From: Deltaproteobacteria bacterium | Lineage (GTDB): Bacteria; Desulfobacterota; Desulfarculia; Adiutricales; Adiutricaceae | Direction of reading: 5' to 3' | Length of the DNA: 43,640 nucleotides | NCBI GenBank assembly: GCA_031263525.1 | Contig: JAISFP010000150.1 | Span: forward strand, 1 to 43,640 | Shown here: piece by piece, positions 43,371-43,640 of the stretch | Layout of the letters: each line of letters begins with the position of its first letter | How positions within the stretch are numbered: the first letter of the stretch is position 1 | Notes under the pieces: model-generated | What the model was told of the DNA's origin: nothing | The model's database searches: none | The model's input: only the letters and a program-made list of their open reading frames with translations | Program-made: the position numbers and the translations under genes

Positions 43371-43640
43371 GTACCTGTTCAGGTGCCCCTCTATTGAGGG
43401 CCTTTTTGGAGTAAGAGAGCCCAGAGGAAGAACCTTTGCAACTGTTCATGCGCCACTCCAATGGGAGTTCAACAGGGGGCCTTTATCAACAAAATGCCCT
43501 CCATAGAAACTCTTCCCCTCCACATAAAGTATCCATTATTGACTTTTAAGCGTTAAGGTGTCCTCATCTGGGCTCTATTCCTCCATAAAGGTCCTCAATA
43601 GAGGACACCTGAACAGTTACGAACCTTTGACGTTGAAGAG
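43371..43640 (+). mobile_element. IS66-type MITE (family 2), copy C, interrupted and cut by the window end
   Basis: 43371-43437 matches the left end of copy A (GTACCTGTTCAGG, CTCTATTGAGGGCC, AGAGCCCAGA). Its continuation (GACGTTGAAGAG) resumes at 43629 after copy B and runs off the window. Joining the two sides restores the colinear sequence of copy A. So it is the host element into which copy B inserted. Confidence 0.85.
43430..43628 (-). mobile_element. IS66-type MITE (family 2), copy B, nested in copy C, with 8-bp target duplication
   Basis: The element spans 43438-43620 (183 bp), in reverse orientation to copies A and C. Its right end is CCTGAACAGTTAC; the left end is slightly decayed (GCAACTGTTCATG). 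An exact 8-bp direct repeat GAACCTTT flanks it (43430-43437 and 43621-43628). Reverse-complemented, it aligns with copy A over its full length. No coding capacity. Confidence 0.92.

Overview
The window reads as a chromosomal piece of a GC-rich, anaerobic, hydrogen-metabolising bacterium. The evidence is two of the three [FeFe]-hydrogenase maturases (HydE, HydG), two copies of the small TM1266-type regulator that accompanies them, a DUF1638 protein and an iron-sulfur flavoprotein. Strong Shine-Dalgarno sites and sigma70-like promoters show it is bacterial. I lean towards a Desulfobacterota-like lineage, but nothing here fixes the phylum. I see no rRNA, tRNA or CRISPR array. Only about 60% of the window is coding, which is low. 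Most gaps hold a tandem array, each with its own period (10 to 63 bp) and consensus.

Layout. 1-10.1 kb: a 32-bp array, a candidate promoter, then four tandem paralogues (about 680-710 aa) made of kinesin-light-chain-type TPR repeats, all on the + strand, each with a small hairpin just upstream of its ribosome-binding site. 10.1-16.3 kb: an AT-richer accessory island with a decayed coding remnant, an AAA-ATPase/PD-(D/E)XK protein, the 3' end of an ISL3-type transposase, a prepilin-like protein with three pilin-like head domains, and a DUF4234-like membrane protein with a repetitive tail. 16.6-21.6 kb: a MITE copy, then the minus-strand unit [87-aa ORF]-TM1266-hydE-hydG behind a good sigma70-type promoter. 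22.5-28.4 kb: a secreted beta-propeller-like protein, a 26-bp array, a second MITE copy, a protein with two TonB C-terminal domains, a 61-bp array and a second TM1266-type gene. 28.5-34.5 kb: 27-bp and 31-bp arrays, a third MITE copy, an iron-sulfur flavoprotein, a DUF1638 protein with a clear terminator, and a 560-aa protein of unknown function. 35.2-36.9 kb: an IS66-type MITE with an 8-bp target duplication, then two tandemly duplicated genes of unknown function. 37.0-39.2 kb: rfbA and rfbB. 39.2-43.6 kb: dinB (DNA polymerase IV), whose C-terminus runs into a 63-bp array that keeps its reading frame, a 41-bp array, and a nested pair of the IS66-type MITEs.

How the genes work together. HydG makes the CO and CN ligands and HydE processes the iron/cysteine precursor of the H-cluster; the TM1266 proteins are presumed regulators. 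HydF and the hydrogenase are not in the window. RfbA and RfbB make the dTDP-4-keto-6-deoxyglucose precursor of deoxysugars. The prepilin-like and DUF4234-like genes probably form one minus-strand unit at the cell envelope. The TPR cluster has no recognisable catalytic partner. The most novel items are the triple-headed prepilin-like protein, the dinB-minisatellite fusion with higher-order repeat structure, the nested MITEs with exact target duplications, and the near-ubiquity of unrelated intergenic minisatellites.
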